From NCBI RefSeq assembly GCF_019599145.1, contig NZ_CP080647.1, positions 4,588,001 through 4,652,000 on the forward strand: a stretch of DNA of 64,000 nucleotides. Direction: 5' to 3'. The first letter of the stretch is position 1; each line of letters opens with the position of its first letter. The notes below the pieces were generated by a model that did no database searches, was not told where the DNA came from, and worked only from the letters and a program-made list of their open reading frames with translations. This document shows, piece by piece, positions 17,137 through 25,196 of this stretch. A program made the translations under genes and the position numbers. Origin of the DNA: Streptomyces akebiae. GTDB taxonomy: Bacteria > Actinomycetota > Actinomycetes > Streptomycetales > Streptomycetaceae.

Positions 17137-19230
17137 TCAGCGGCGCCGCTTGCGGCCGCTCTTGCCTGACGAGCGCCGGGCCTTCCGCGCGCGGCCGGTG
17201 CGGGCGCCGTGGGTACCCAGTGCCCGGGCCGCCAGCTGCCTGAGCTCGTCGAGTCCGGCCCGGTCCGGGTGCGCGGAGTCCAACGCGGCGGCAACCGCGT
17301 CCCTGGCCTGCAGGCCCTGGGCGCGCAGCGTCTCCTCGGCGCCGTCCCCGCCGCCCGCCAACTCCACGAGCTGAAGCAGGCTCTCGGCGAGCACCAGCAG
17401 CTGCTCGGCATCGGTCATGTCCTCGGGGGACAGCAACTCACGGTGCGCCAGCGCGTTCAGCGCCGACGGCGCCAGCTGTGTGTCCCGCCGCAACGTGTGC
17501 AGCAGCCGCTCGCCCTCACCGTCCGGCAACGCCGCCGGCAGCACGTCGAGCATCGCCTGCGCACGCGTGCGGAAGGTCATGGTCCTTACGGCGTCGGTCA
17601 GTTGGCGCAGGGCCACTTCCCGCTCGCCGCGGGCCGTGATCCAGCGGGCCAGTTCCGTGCGGGCGGCGTCCGGGTCGTACTCCTCGGCCAGCACCCCCAG
17701 CAGGCCGGCCGCCGGCGCCTGGGCCAGTTCACCGACCAACGGGGCGTCCCTGCCGGCCGCCAGCAACCGCTGTCGTACGGCCCGGGTACCGAGCTCGGTG
17801 AGACGGATGAGCTCGACCGGCCCGGCGGTCAGCTCCTCTCGCCGGGCATCGGCACGCTCCCGCGCCGCCGGGTCCGTTGCCGCCCCCGCGACGCCCAGCA
17901 GCTCCGCCAGCTCCGGCGGCATGTCCGCGAGCAGCTCGGGACCGGCATCGGAGAGGTCGATGTCGAGGAACACCGGATCGGCCATCCCCCGGTCACGCTC
18001 GATCGCGCCCAGGTCGTCCAGCAGATCGAGCACCGCGCGCAGGTCCCGGTCGGCGTGCTCGAACCACATCCGGTGCTGAAGGTCCAACCCGCGGTCGAGT
18101 TGGAAGGAGCTTCGATAGGCCAGGTGCACCGTGTCGCGCAGTCGCGGCCAGGGCATCGGGTACGGCAGGCTGTAGAGCGTGTTCAGCACATCCTCCAGGA
18201 CGTCCTCGTAGACGTCGAAGAGCATCGACTCGACGTGCCAGCCGCTACGCGCCCCGATCAGGGCCTGCCGCAGCTCGAAGCACGCGTCGAAGGCGCGCAG
18301 CCACAGCCGGAGCGGGTCGGCCAGCACCGGCCGGGCCTTGGCCACCGCGTACAACCGCCCCTTGACCACCCGGACCAGGCGCGCCTTCTTCGCCCACTCC
18401 ACCAGCAGGCCCAGCTGCGGCAGGTCGGCAGAGGAGCGCACCCCCTCGATCTTGTCGCCGGTGCCGAGTACGTCCACCAGCTCGCGGGCCTCCGCCATCC
18501 GCAGCCGTCCCGTCGCCGTCACCGGTCGGCCGCCCTGCCCCGCCCATTCGGCGAGTCCGCGCAACTGCGCCACGGTCGTCGACGCCTCTGCCCGGCGGCG
18601 CAGTCCGTCGTCCGGGGGAAGCATCACGGGCAGTTGCGGCTCGGCCCGGGTCACGCCGGACAGCGCGCGGCCGGTCAGCCGCCGTTCCATGATCGTGGCG
18701 AGGGCCTGCTGATCGTAGGCGACCTCCCCACGCTGCGCCCGGTCCGCGAAGCGCTGAAACGCCGCCCCGTCCTGGACGTCCACGCCCTGCTCCGCGGCCG
18801 TCATCGCCCAGAACTTCGCCAGTCCCCAGCGCGTGCGGTCCGTCATCGCCGCCAGATGCCGGTCCGCGACCCTGTCGACCGCGGCAAGGGAATCCTGGAG
18901 TGAGGGGCCGCGCGGGTCCGCCAACTGCGCGGCGTGCAGATAGCGCAGCAGGGTCCGCAAGGTGCCCGGGGCGTCGCCGCGTTCCTCCCCGGGAAGCTCG
19001 GTGACCTGCTGGGGAAGCCAGGAGAGCAGTAGTTCCTCCACATGGCGCGGCTCCCACAGCCCCAGTCGGCCGTCGGCAGTCGCCCGGTGTCGGTAGTCCA
19101 GGGCCGCCTCGGCAGTGAACCCGTCCACCGGCAGCCCCTGCTCCCCGGCCCAGCGGACCAGGCGGTCGACCAGCAGCCCGCACGCCGCCTCGAACTCCTC
19201 CTCGGCCTCGGGTTCGAACCGCATCCGCAT
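17137..19230 (-). CDS. Large hypothetical protein, helical
   Basis: 697 residues, not recognised. It is predicted soluble and mostly helical, with no signal peptide or membrane segment. It begins MRMRFEPEAEEEFEAACGLLVDR, has a conserved-looking WEPRHVEELLLSWLPQQV near residue 65, a central Trp/Tyr-rich part (SLPYPMPWPRLRDTVHLAYRS), and ends in a strongly basic tail (RKARRSSGKSGRKRRR) that could bind nucleic acid. ATG 19230 is chosen over GTG 19272 because GGACGAG precedes it. It is transcribed toward UPF0158 with 185 bases between. Its location inside the aminotransferase duplication marks it as accessory. No nuclease or ATPase motif was found. Confidence 0.7.
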   Translation of the reverse strand: MRMRFEPEAEEEFEAACGLLVDRLVRWAGEQGLPVDGFTAEAALDYRHRATADGRLGLWEPRHVEELLLSWLPQQVTELPGEERGDAPGTLRTLLRYLHAAQLADPRGPSLQDSLAAVDRVADRHLAAMTDRTRWGLAKFWAMTAAEQGVDVQDGAAFQRFADRAQRGEVAYDQQALATIMERRLTGRALSGVTRAEPQLPVMLPPDDGLRRRAEASTTVAQLRGLAEWAGQGGRPVTATGRLRMAEARELVDVLGTGDKIEGVRSSADLPQLGLLVEWAKKARLVRVVKGRLYAVAKARPVLADPLRLWLRAFDACFELRQALIGARSGWHVESMLFDVYEDVLEDVLNTLYSLPYPMPWPRLRDTVHLAYRSSFQLDRGLDLQHRMWFEHADRDLRAVLDLLDDLGAIERDRGMADPVFLDIDLSDAGPELLADMPPELAELLGVAGAATDPAARERADARREELTAGPVELIRLTELGTRAVRQRLLAAGRDAPLVGELAQAPAAGLLGVLAEEYDPDAARTELARWITARGEREVALRQLTDAVRTMTFRTRAQAMLDVLPAALPDGEGERLLHTLRRDTQLAPSALNALAHRELLSPEDMTDAEQLLVLAESLLQLVELAGGGDGAEETLRAQGLQARDAVAAALDSAHPDRAGLDELRQLAARALGTHGARTGRARKARRSSGKSGRKRRR

Positions 19231-19463
19231 GAAACTCGTCCAACCTGTCAGCAGCAGTCCTTGCCGTGCCACGCTATCGCCGAACCGGGGCCGGCAACTC
19301 GGCCGAGGACGAGCGGGCCCGCTACCTCAGGGCAGTGCGTGTGGTGGTCGCCCGCAGCGAACGCGGCTTCGAACCTCCTTGCGGCGAAACGGACTTCGTC
19401 GCACGCGCTCGCGGCACGGAACGGCACGGGCCTGGCGTGGCCTGGCCGGCGGGGAGTCCCTCG

Positions 19464-20018
19464 TCAGTGGCCGTCCGCCTCGGGCTCCGGGCGCGGGAGC
19501 TCGTCGAGGTCGAGGGTGAAGGTGCGGCCGTCGGCCAGGGGGATGGGGAGCTTGCCCGTGCCGTACTTGTGGGTGTGGGCCGCGATGTAACCCGTGGCGG
19601 TCGGCTGGGTGTGGAGGACGACTTCCTGGGCGTAAGGGTCCACGACGAGGTAGATCGGGATTCCGTAGCGGCCGTACTTCGCGGTGCAGTCGTCGTAGTC
19701 CTGGCGTGCGGAGGAGGTCGAGACGACCTCGGAGATCAGCAGGACGTCCTCGAAGCTGTAGCGCTTGCCCTCCCGGCGGGCGTCCTCGCGAAGGATCGCC
19801 AGATCGGGGGCGGAGTTCTCGTCGGCGGGGAAGTCGATGTAGACATCGGAGGTGACCTTCGCGTGACGGCCGAGGGCAAGAGCGGAGTCGATCTGCATCG
19901 ACCTGATGGTGCTGGAGTGCTCTTCGCTCTGCGGGGTCATGATCACCTTTCCGTCGGCCCCGAACAGAACCGTGTACCCCTTGGGGAACTCGGTGTGCAC
20001 GATCGCGTCGACGCCCAT
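19464..20018 (-). CDS. Uma2 family endonuclease-like protein
   Basis: 184 residues, Uma2 (DUF820) family of PD-(D/E)xK-fold putative restriction endonucleases. The core shows SAPDLAILRED (motif Asp), LLISEVVSTSS (motif Glu) and KYGRYGIPIYLVVDP, then a beta-rich C-terminus ending ELPRPEPEADGH. Streptomyces genomes carry many Uma2 copies and their function is unknown. ATG 20018 has GGAG six bases upstream. A decayed relative lies at 22770-23023, so two Uma2 sequences bracket the aminotransferase fragment, oxidoreductase and TetR genes. Confidence 0.85.
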   Translation of the reverse strand: MGVDAIVHTEFPKGYTVLFGADGKVIMTPQSEEHSSTIRSMQIDSALALGRHAKVTSDVYIDFPADENSAPDLAILREDARREGKRYSFEDVLLISEVVSTSSARQDYDDCTAKYGRYGIPIYLVVDPYAQEVVLHTQPTATGYIAAHTHKYGTGKLPIPLADGRTFTLDLDELPRPEPEADGH

Positions 20019-20202
20019 CAACGGCTCCTTCCCGTGTGCGGTCAGGATACGACGGTCAGTGCCGTGTCACCGAGCCCGTCGGGACGGCCGCCAGACCGGA
20101 CCGGACGGGTTGCGCGGCCCGCTCACCGCCGGTGCCGGAGATCCGCAGCGGGGCCTGTCGCACGACATAGGAAGAGGAATAGGCAGGCCAACGAGGAGTG
20201 AC

Positions 20203-20640
20203 CTGGGTGACGGCCGCGCCCGCGCTGGTGACGGCGGTGCGCTCGGCGAAGCAGTACCTCACCTACGTGGCGTCGGGGCCGTTCCAGTACGCGGTCGCCG
20301 AGGCCCTGAGCCTGCCGGACTCGTACTTCGAGGAGTTCCGCGCCGACATGCGGGCCAAGCGCGAACTGCTGGCGGGCGGTCTGGAGCAGGCGGGGTTCAA
20401 GGTCTTCCGCCCGGCCGGCACGTACTTCATCACCACCGACATCCGCCCCCTCGGCGAGAACGACGGCTTCGCCTTCTGCCGCTCCCTGCCGGAGCGTTGC
20501 GGGGTGGTCGCCATCCCCAACGCGGTCTTCTACGACCACCGCGAGCACGGCGCACCCTTCGTGCGCTTCGCGTTCTGCAAGCGTACTGAGGTGCTGGCGG
20601 ACGCAGCCGCCCGACTCAAGTCGCTGACCGCGCCGGGCAA
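20203..20640 (+). pseudogene. Displaced 3' end of the aminotransferase gene
   Basis: Encodes a sequence homologous to residues 269-411 of the aminotransferase at 14812-16047 (WVTAAPALVTAVRSAKQYL through AAARLKSL), with no PLP lysine and no start of its own. The first 63 bases are identical to 15615-15677 and the rest is about 85% identical. The normal stop is missing: the frame runs on into APGNRTDTLIRH. This is either the original host 3' end left behind when an element supplied a new one, or a fragment carried in. It cannot be an active transaminase. Confidence 0.88.
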
Positions 20641-20732
20641 CCGCACCGACACGCTGATCCGGCATCCTTGCCGCACGCCGCCTTCGGGGCCACCGGGCGA
20701 CACGCTCGGTCGCCGCGCCCGGGCCACTCGGG

Positions 20733-21764
20733 TCACCGGCCGGACAGGACCAGCGCGAGCTTGCCGATGACGCGGCCGTCGAGGAGGTGCCGCACGGCCG
20801 CGGCCGTCTCGCCGAGCGGGTAGACGTGGTCCACGACGGGCTTGAGCGTGCCCGCGTCGATGAACGCGGTCAGGTCGCGCAGTCCTTCGGCGTGCTCGGA
20901 GGAGATGAAGGTGCCGAGGTGCTGTCTCGTGAACGGGGAGAGCATCTGCGCACGGAGCTGGCGGTCGGTTCCGCCGAGCCAGGCGCCGTCCGTCTCGCCG
21001 CCTGTGATGATCAGCCGGCCGAGGGGGGTGAGCGCGCGGCGCAGGTCGCCGAGGCCGCGGTTGCCGGCGATGTCGATGATGACGTCGTAGCGTCGCGCGT
21101 CGGCGAGGAAGTCCTCACGGGTGTAGTCGAGGACGCGGTCGGCGCCCAGGGCCCGTACCGCGTCGAGCTTGGGCGTGCTCGCGACGGCCGTGACCTGGGC
21201 CCCACAGGCGTGGGCGAGCTGGACGGCGAAGGTGCCCACGCCTCCGGCGGCTCCTGTGATCAGGACCTGCTGCCCCTCCCGGACCCGGCCCTCGTCGCGT
21301 ACCGCCTGCAGCGCGGTGAGCCCGCTGACGGGCACCGTCGCCGCCTCCTCGAAGGTGAGTCCGGCCGGCTTGGGAGCGAGCCTGTCGGGGCGGGCGGCGA
21401 CGTACTCGGCGAACGCGGCGACCGCCGTGCCGTACACCTCGTCGCCGGGCGCGAACCCGGTGACATCGGCGCCGACCGCCTCGACGACACCCGCGAGGTT
21501 ACGCCCGGGGTTGGGATACTTCGGCCGGCGCAGGCCGAACACCGCCCGGACCGGATACGGCAGGCCGGCCATGGTGTGCCAGGTGCCCCGGTCCACGCTG
21601 GACGCGCGCACCCGCACCAGTACCTGGTCCGGCCGGGCACGGGGCCGGGCGAGCTGTGCCGTCCGGAGCACGGCTTCCGGCTCGGCTCCGTACCGCTCCT
21701 GCACGACGGCCGCCATCAATTCGGTCGCACCGGCGGGCGCGGTCGCCTCGCTCATGTTCCGCAT
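20733..21764 (-). CDS. Zinc-independent MDR oxidoreductase (quinone oxidoreductase-like)
   Basis: 343 residues, medium-chain dehydrogenase/reductase fold. The N-terminal GroES-like domain shows VLVRVRASSVDRGTWH, NPGRNLAGVVEAVG and FAPGDEVYGT. The Rossmann domain has VLITGAAGGVGTFAVQLA and RVLDYTREDF. The structural and catalytic zinc cysteines of classical alcohol dehydrogenases are absent, so NADPH:quinone or enone reductase activity is likely. It is divergent from the TetR gene, with a 148-base intergenic region holding four palindromic operators. It is therefore almost surely the target of that repressor and may detoxify the compound the repressor senses. Confidence 0.88.
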   Translation of the reverse strand: MRNMSEATAPAGATELMAAVVQERYGAEPEAVLRTAQLARPRARPDQVLVRVRASSVDRGTWHTMAGLPYPVRAVFGLRRPKYPNPGRNLAGVVEAVGADVTGFAPGDEVYGTAVAAFAEYVAARPDRLAPKPAGLTFEEAATVPVSGLTALQAVRDEGRVREGQQVLITGAAGGVGTFAVQLAHACGAQVTAVASTPKLDAVRALGADRVLDYTREDFLADARRYDVIIDIAGNRGLGDLRRALTPLGRLIITGGETDGAWLGGTDRQLRAQMLSPFTRQHLGTFISSEHAEGLRDLTAFIDAGTLKPVVDHVYPLGETAAAVRHLLDGRVIGKLALVLSGR

Positions 21765-21797
21765 GTCGCTACTCCCGGGGTCCGTCTCCCTCACTTA

Positions 21798-21868
21798 CTT
21801 ACAACGTAAGTCTGCACTTACACCGTAAGCCTGTGCTTACGCCGTAAGTAGAGCACTTACGGCGTAAG
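21798..21868. promoter_or_regulatory. Four tandem 13-bp TetR operators
   Basis: Palindromes CTTACAACGTAAG (21798-21810), CTTACACCGTAAG (21817-21829), CTTACGCCGTAAG (21836-21848) and CTTACGGCGTAAG (21856-21868). The consensus is CTTAC-N3-GTAAG, with centres 19, 19 and 20 bases apart (about two helical turns). The array lies between the divergent oxidoreductase and TetR genes, just before the oxidoreductase start, and would let several repressor dimers bind the same face of DNA. Confidence 0.9.
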
Positions 21869-21912
21869 CTCGTCAACGTTTGGAGTCCAGGAAGAGGGAG
21901 TGACCGTCCGCC

Positions 21913-22596
21913 GTGTCCCGCCGCAGCACCACACAGCCGCCCCGCGAGACGCTCAGCCGCCAACGGGTGCTGCATGCCGCCGTCGAACTCGCCGACACCG
22001 GCGGCCTGGAGACGCTCAGCATGCGCAGACTCGGCGAGGCCGTGGGTGTCGAGGCGATGTCCCTGTACAACCACGTGGCGAACAAGGAGGACCTGCTCGA
22101 CGGCATGGTCGACCTGGTCTTCGGCGAGGTCGACCTGCCTTCACCGGGCGACGACTGGCGGCCGGCCATGCGGCGGCGGGCGATCTCCATGCGTGAGGTG
22201 CTGTCCCGCCACCGCTGGGCCATCGGGCTGATGGAGTCGCGATCCGCCCCGGGCCCCGCCACCCTGCGGCACCACGATGCCGTTCTCGGCTGTCTGCGTG
22301 AGGCGGGGTTCTCCCTCACCCTGACCGCCCACGCCATCTCGGTGCTCGACAGCTACATCTACGGGTTCGCCCTGCAGGAGAAGACCCTGCCCTTCGACAC
22401 CCCGGCCGAGACCGCCGAACTGGCGGAGTCCATCATGAGCGGCTTCGACGACGGCGAGTACCCGTACCTGACCGAGATGGCGACCGTCCATGTCATGCGC
22501 CCCGGATACGCCTACGGTGACGAGTTCGAATTCGGGCTGGACCTCATTCTCGACGGCCTCGGGCAAGCGGCGGGTGCGGGTGGTGGAGTGGGGTGA
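21913..22596 (+). CDS. TetR-family transcriptional repressor
   Basis: 227 residues. The N-terminal helix-turn-helix is clear: [18 protein letters not shown], then [20 protein letters not shown] and [13 protein letters not shown]. The C-terminal half resembles the TetR_C (tetracycline-repressor-like) ligand domain with [12 protein letters not shown] and [13 protein letters not shown]. It acts as a dimer on the four CTTAC-N3-GTAAG sites upstream and presumably represses both itself and the oxidoreductase until a hydrophobic ligand binds. The start GTG at 21913 lies about 14 bases after GGAAGAGGGA; the exact start is slightly uncertain. Confidence 0.9.
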   Translation: MSRRSTTQPPRETLSRQRVLHAAVELADTGGLETLSMRRLGEAVGVEAMSLYNHVANKEDLLDGMVDLVFGEVDLPSPGDDWRPAMRRRAISMREVLSRHRWAIGLMESRSAPGPATLRHHDAVLGCLREAGFSLTLTAHAISVLDSYIYGFALQEKTLPFDTPAETAELAESIMSGFDDGEYPYLTEMATVHVMRPGYAYGDEFEFGLDLILDGLGQAAGAGGGVG

Positions 22597-22769
22597 GTGG
22601 CACGGCAAGGCGGAGGCGGTCTTCTACGGCCGTCCTCCACGAGGCCGCCGACCCGCCTTCGACGCCGGCGGTGTCGACGCCGGTCAGTGGCGCCGCTGGG
22701 CCGCCTCCGCCGGCTCCTCGCCCGCGCTCGCGGGCGCGAGCGAACGCCCAGCCCGCTACGAGTCGGACG

Positions 22770-23023
22770 TCACCGGGCGTCCGACTCGGGTTCGGGACGC
22801 GGGAGTTCGTCCAGGTCGAGAGTGAAGGTCCGGCCGTCTGCCAGCGGGATGGGGAGCTTGCCCGTGCCGTACTCGTGGGTGTGTGCCGCGATGTAACCAG
22901 ACGGCCTCGGAGATCAGCAGGACGTCCTCGAAGCGGTAGCGCATGCCCTCCCGGCGGGCGTCCTCACGAAGGATCGCCAGATCGGGGGCGGAGTTCTCGT
23001 CGGCGGAGAAGTCGATGTGGACA
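22770..23023 (-). pseudogene. Decayed Uma2 gene fragment
   Basis: Reading on the minus strand, HIDFSADENSAPDLAILRED and YRFEDVLLISEAV match the Uma2 protein of 19464-20018. After that, about 40 residues containing the catalytic Glu-x-Lys part and LVVDP are deleted. The sequence resumes in another frame as GYIAAHTHEYGTGKLPIPL and ends ELPRPEPESDAR. The N-terminal half is absent. Internal deletion, frameshift and truncation make it non-functional. Confidence 0.88.
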
Positions 23024-23045
23024 GGCGTGCTGAGTCGCTGTCGTC

Positions 23046-24011
23046 TCAGACGGCGGCGGGGAGTGGGTCCCGGGACCGGCAGTCCCGGCAGTGGCTGTGT
23101 CCCGCGGAGCGGAAGCCCCGGTCGCAGCCGTCGCAGTTCCGCATCTCCATGACCACCGGGCGTTCTGGGGTCTCGACGGTTTTGGCCTCCGGTGCGGTCA
23201 GGGGTGTCTCCTTGAGGCGGTAGGCGAGGATGCCGACCGGGCGGACCAGGAGGTCTGCCGGGAGACGGGCGGTGAGGTGGTCGGTGATCTGGGTGGGCAG
23301 CAGGCCTGCCCCGAGCCACCGGGTGACGGCCGGGACGAGGCGGGCGGCTTCCCGCTCGGACAGGACGAGGCGGGGGTCGACCCGGCGGAGACCGGCGAGT
23401 ACGGCGATGGCTCGGGGGTCGACGTCGGCGAGCGGGACCGGTACCTCCGCCTCCGCCGCGGTCTCAACCTCGGTCTCAGCCGCGGTCTCGGTCGCTCCCG
23501 GCTCCGCTGCCTGCTCCGTCTTCCCCTCCGCCGGTCCGGGCGTTCCCACCGTGTCCGGCACGGCCCCGGACGCGGGCGCGTGCGTGGCAGCTGCGGGTCG
23601 CTTCCGGGGGCGACGCGGCTCGGGCGGCCTGGGAGACCCGTCCGGATCCGGGTCGGGTTCGCCGCCGGGTACGTCGTAGAAGTACGTCCGGGTACGGACC
23701 TGCCCGGTAGGCGTTCGCTCGCGCCGACGCTCCAGGTATCCGGCCACTTCCAGCTCTCTGAGCGCGCGCGAGATGAGGATCTCGCCCTCGTCGAAGTGCT
23801 CGCACAGGGCGGTGATGCTCACGCACGTACCGGTGGGCAGAGAGGAGATGTACGCCGCGACACCGACCGTGACCGCGCTGCCGCGCCGCTGGGCGAGGGC
23901 ATTGGAGATCACGGTGAAGTCGGCCGTGAGGCGGGTGCGTACGTGGATCACGCCGGAGGTCGGTGCTCCGGCGTCGGCGCGCAGGGGCGCGTTAGACTGC
24001 GGGTCAGCCAT
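23046..24011 (-). CDS. Winged-helix regulator with C-terminal zinc ribbon
   Basis: 321 residues. Residues 20-125 contain a wHTH resembling replication-initiator or plasmid-type DNA-binding domains (VIHVRTRLTADFTVISNALA, TCVSITALCEHFDEGEILIS, RALRELEVAGYLERRRERTP). A Pro/Ala/Glu-rich disordered linker (about 135-220) leads to a second helical unit (DPRAIAVLAGLRRVDPRLVLS, PTQITDHLTARLP). The end is a Cys/His cluster CDGCDRGF-RSAGHSHCRDC typical of a zinc ribbon. Streptomyces encode several such paralogues, with roles not defined. The ATG at 24011 is tentative: the frame is open back to 24140 and no strong ribosome site is visible. Confidence 0.72.
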   Translation of the reverse strand: MADPQSNAPLRADAGAPTSGVIHVRTRLTADFTVISNALAQRRGSAVTVGVAAYISSLPTGTCVSITALCEHFDEGEILISRALRELEVAGYLERRRERTPTGQVRTRTYFYDVPGGEPDPDPDGSPRPPEPRRPRKRPAAATHAPASGAVPDTVGTPGPAEGKTEQAAEPGATETAAETEVETAAEAEVPVPLADVDPRAIAVLAGLRRVDPRLVLSEREAARLVPAVTRWLGAGLLPTQITDHLTARLPADLLVRPVGILAYRLKETPLTAPEAKTVETPERPVVMEMRNCDGCDRGFRSAGHSHCRDCRSRDPLPAAV

Positions 24012-24524
24012 TGGGAAGGTTGGTGCTTCCTGATCGGTCAGGCCCTCGTTCGGGATTGCCGTCCCGGCCGGGGGCCGTATCTGTTTGCGGTTGTCACGGC
24101 GAACGTAACCGCCCGCATCCTGCGCCTGCAAGCCGGTCACTCGGACGGGTGACGTGGGCCTTGCGGCCGGGGAGGGTGGGTGGGCGGGTAGTTCTTTCCC
24201 CCGGTTCTTTGGGGAGGTCAGTGGCCCGCCGGACCCTCGTGGACAAGGGCCCGGTGAGCCGGGAAGACGGCCGACGGCCGGGGCCCGGCCGACTCAGGGG
24301 CGGCGACAGCGCCCGGCCTTCAACTCGCCTCTGAAGCTCCCTTCGGCCCGGACTTAAGAGAGCCCGGCCGTGGCACACCGCCGCGGTGGCGGGCGCTCCG
24401 GCCGGGCTCTCGTACGTCTTACGCCTGTCTGCGTCTGCGGGGCTGTTCCGGCCGTCGTGGGCCAGGCCTCCCCGTCGTCCCCGGGGGTGGAGGGCCACCG
24501 GGGCCGCGGAGGTGTGCGGGGCGG
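24012..24524. other. Intergenic region with large hairpin after ybjN
   Basis: 513 bases without a credible gene. The main structure is a 12-bp inverted repeat GAGAGCCCGGCC / GGCCGGGCTCTC at 24358-24411, with a second small palindrome (CACCGCCGCGGTGG) in its loop. It lies 113 bases after the YbjN stop and probably ends that transcript. The left part (24012-24140) is an open extension of the wHTH frame and may be its leader. Confidence 0.55.
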
Positions 24525-25061
24525 CTACTCGTCGCCCTCGTCGTCCTTCGGCTTGTCGGCCTCGTCGACGTCCTCGGCCAGGCCGAGCTGCTCGACGAGC
24601 CACTTGTCGAACTCGATGGCGGCGCGCACCCAGCTGACCGTCGACGAGACGAAGTGCTCCAGGCTGACGCCGGTGCCGATCAGGAGCTGGGCCTCACCGA
24701 TGAGACGGACCGTGCCGTCGTCGTGGGTGTGGCTGTAGACCTTGGGCCACAGGGTGCGGCGGTTCCAGTCGTCGATCGTCTCCAGCAGGGCCGGCTTCTC
24801 GTCGATCTGGTGCGGGCGGTCGTAGAACGTGCGCACCGAGAAGACCTGCTGGTCACCCTCGCCACGGAACATGAAGTACGTACGGAATTCCTCCCACGGC
24901 GCCGCGAGGTCACCCTCGTCGTCGACGACGTACTTCAGCTCCATCTGGTCCAGGAGCTGCTTCACGAGGTCCTGATCCGGGACGACGGGGCCCGCCGGCC
25001 CTTGGGGCTGCGGCTCGGGCTGGCCCCCGAAGTTCGGAATCGAGGACGGGTCGATTGACAT
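24525..25061 (-). CDS. YbjN domain-containing protein
   Basis: 178 residues, YbjN family (type III secretion chaperone-like fold). After a Pro/Gly-rich start, residues 28-150 give VKQLLDQMELKYVVDDEGDL, YFMFRGEGDQQVFSVRTFYD, LETIDDWNRRTLWPKVY and LIGTGVSLEHF. The acidic tail EADKPKDDEGDE is common in actinobacterial members. YbjN proteins are thought to be chaperone-like and are often near stress genes; here clpB is close. AGGAG lies ten bases before ATG 25061, and the upstream TTTTATACT is a probable minus 10 region. Confidence 0.88.
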   Translation of the reverse strand: MSIDPSSIPNFGGQPEPQPQGPAGPVVPDQDLVKQLLDQMELKYVVDDEGDLAAPWEEFRTYFMFRGEGDQQVFSVRTFYDRPHQIDEKPALLETIDDWNRRTLWPKVYSHTHDDGTVRLIGEAQLLIGTGVSLEHFVSSTVSWVRAAIEFDKWLVEQLGLAEDVDEADKPKDDEGDE

Positions 25062-25196
25062 ACGTTTTATACTCCTGCAGTCGTCTGGCTCGTCCGGCCG
25101 TCGCAGAGCGGAGACCAGACGTACAGATCCCACCCTCTCTCTCTTGGCCCTTGCCCGGCAACTGCCGCCGCCGACAGGATTGCCCTGCGCGTCGGA

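Noticed and set aside
20203..20770. Second functional aminotransferase
   Set aside because: It lacks the first 268 residues including the PLP lysine and has lost the normal stop.
22597..22769. Small gene after TetR (reading [14 protein letters not shown])
   Set aside because: The frame is open only as an extension of noise around the TetR stop, has no start or ribosome site, and resembles no family I know.
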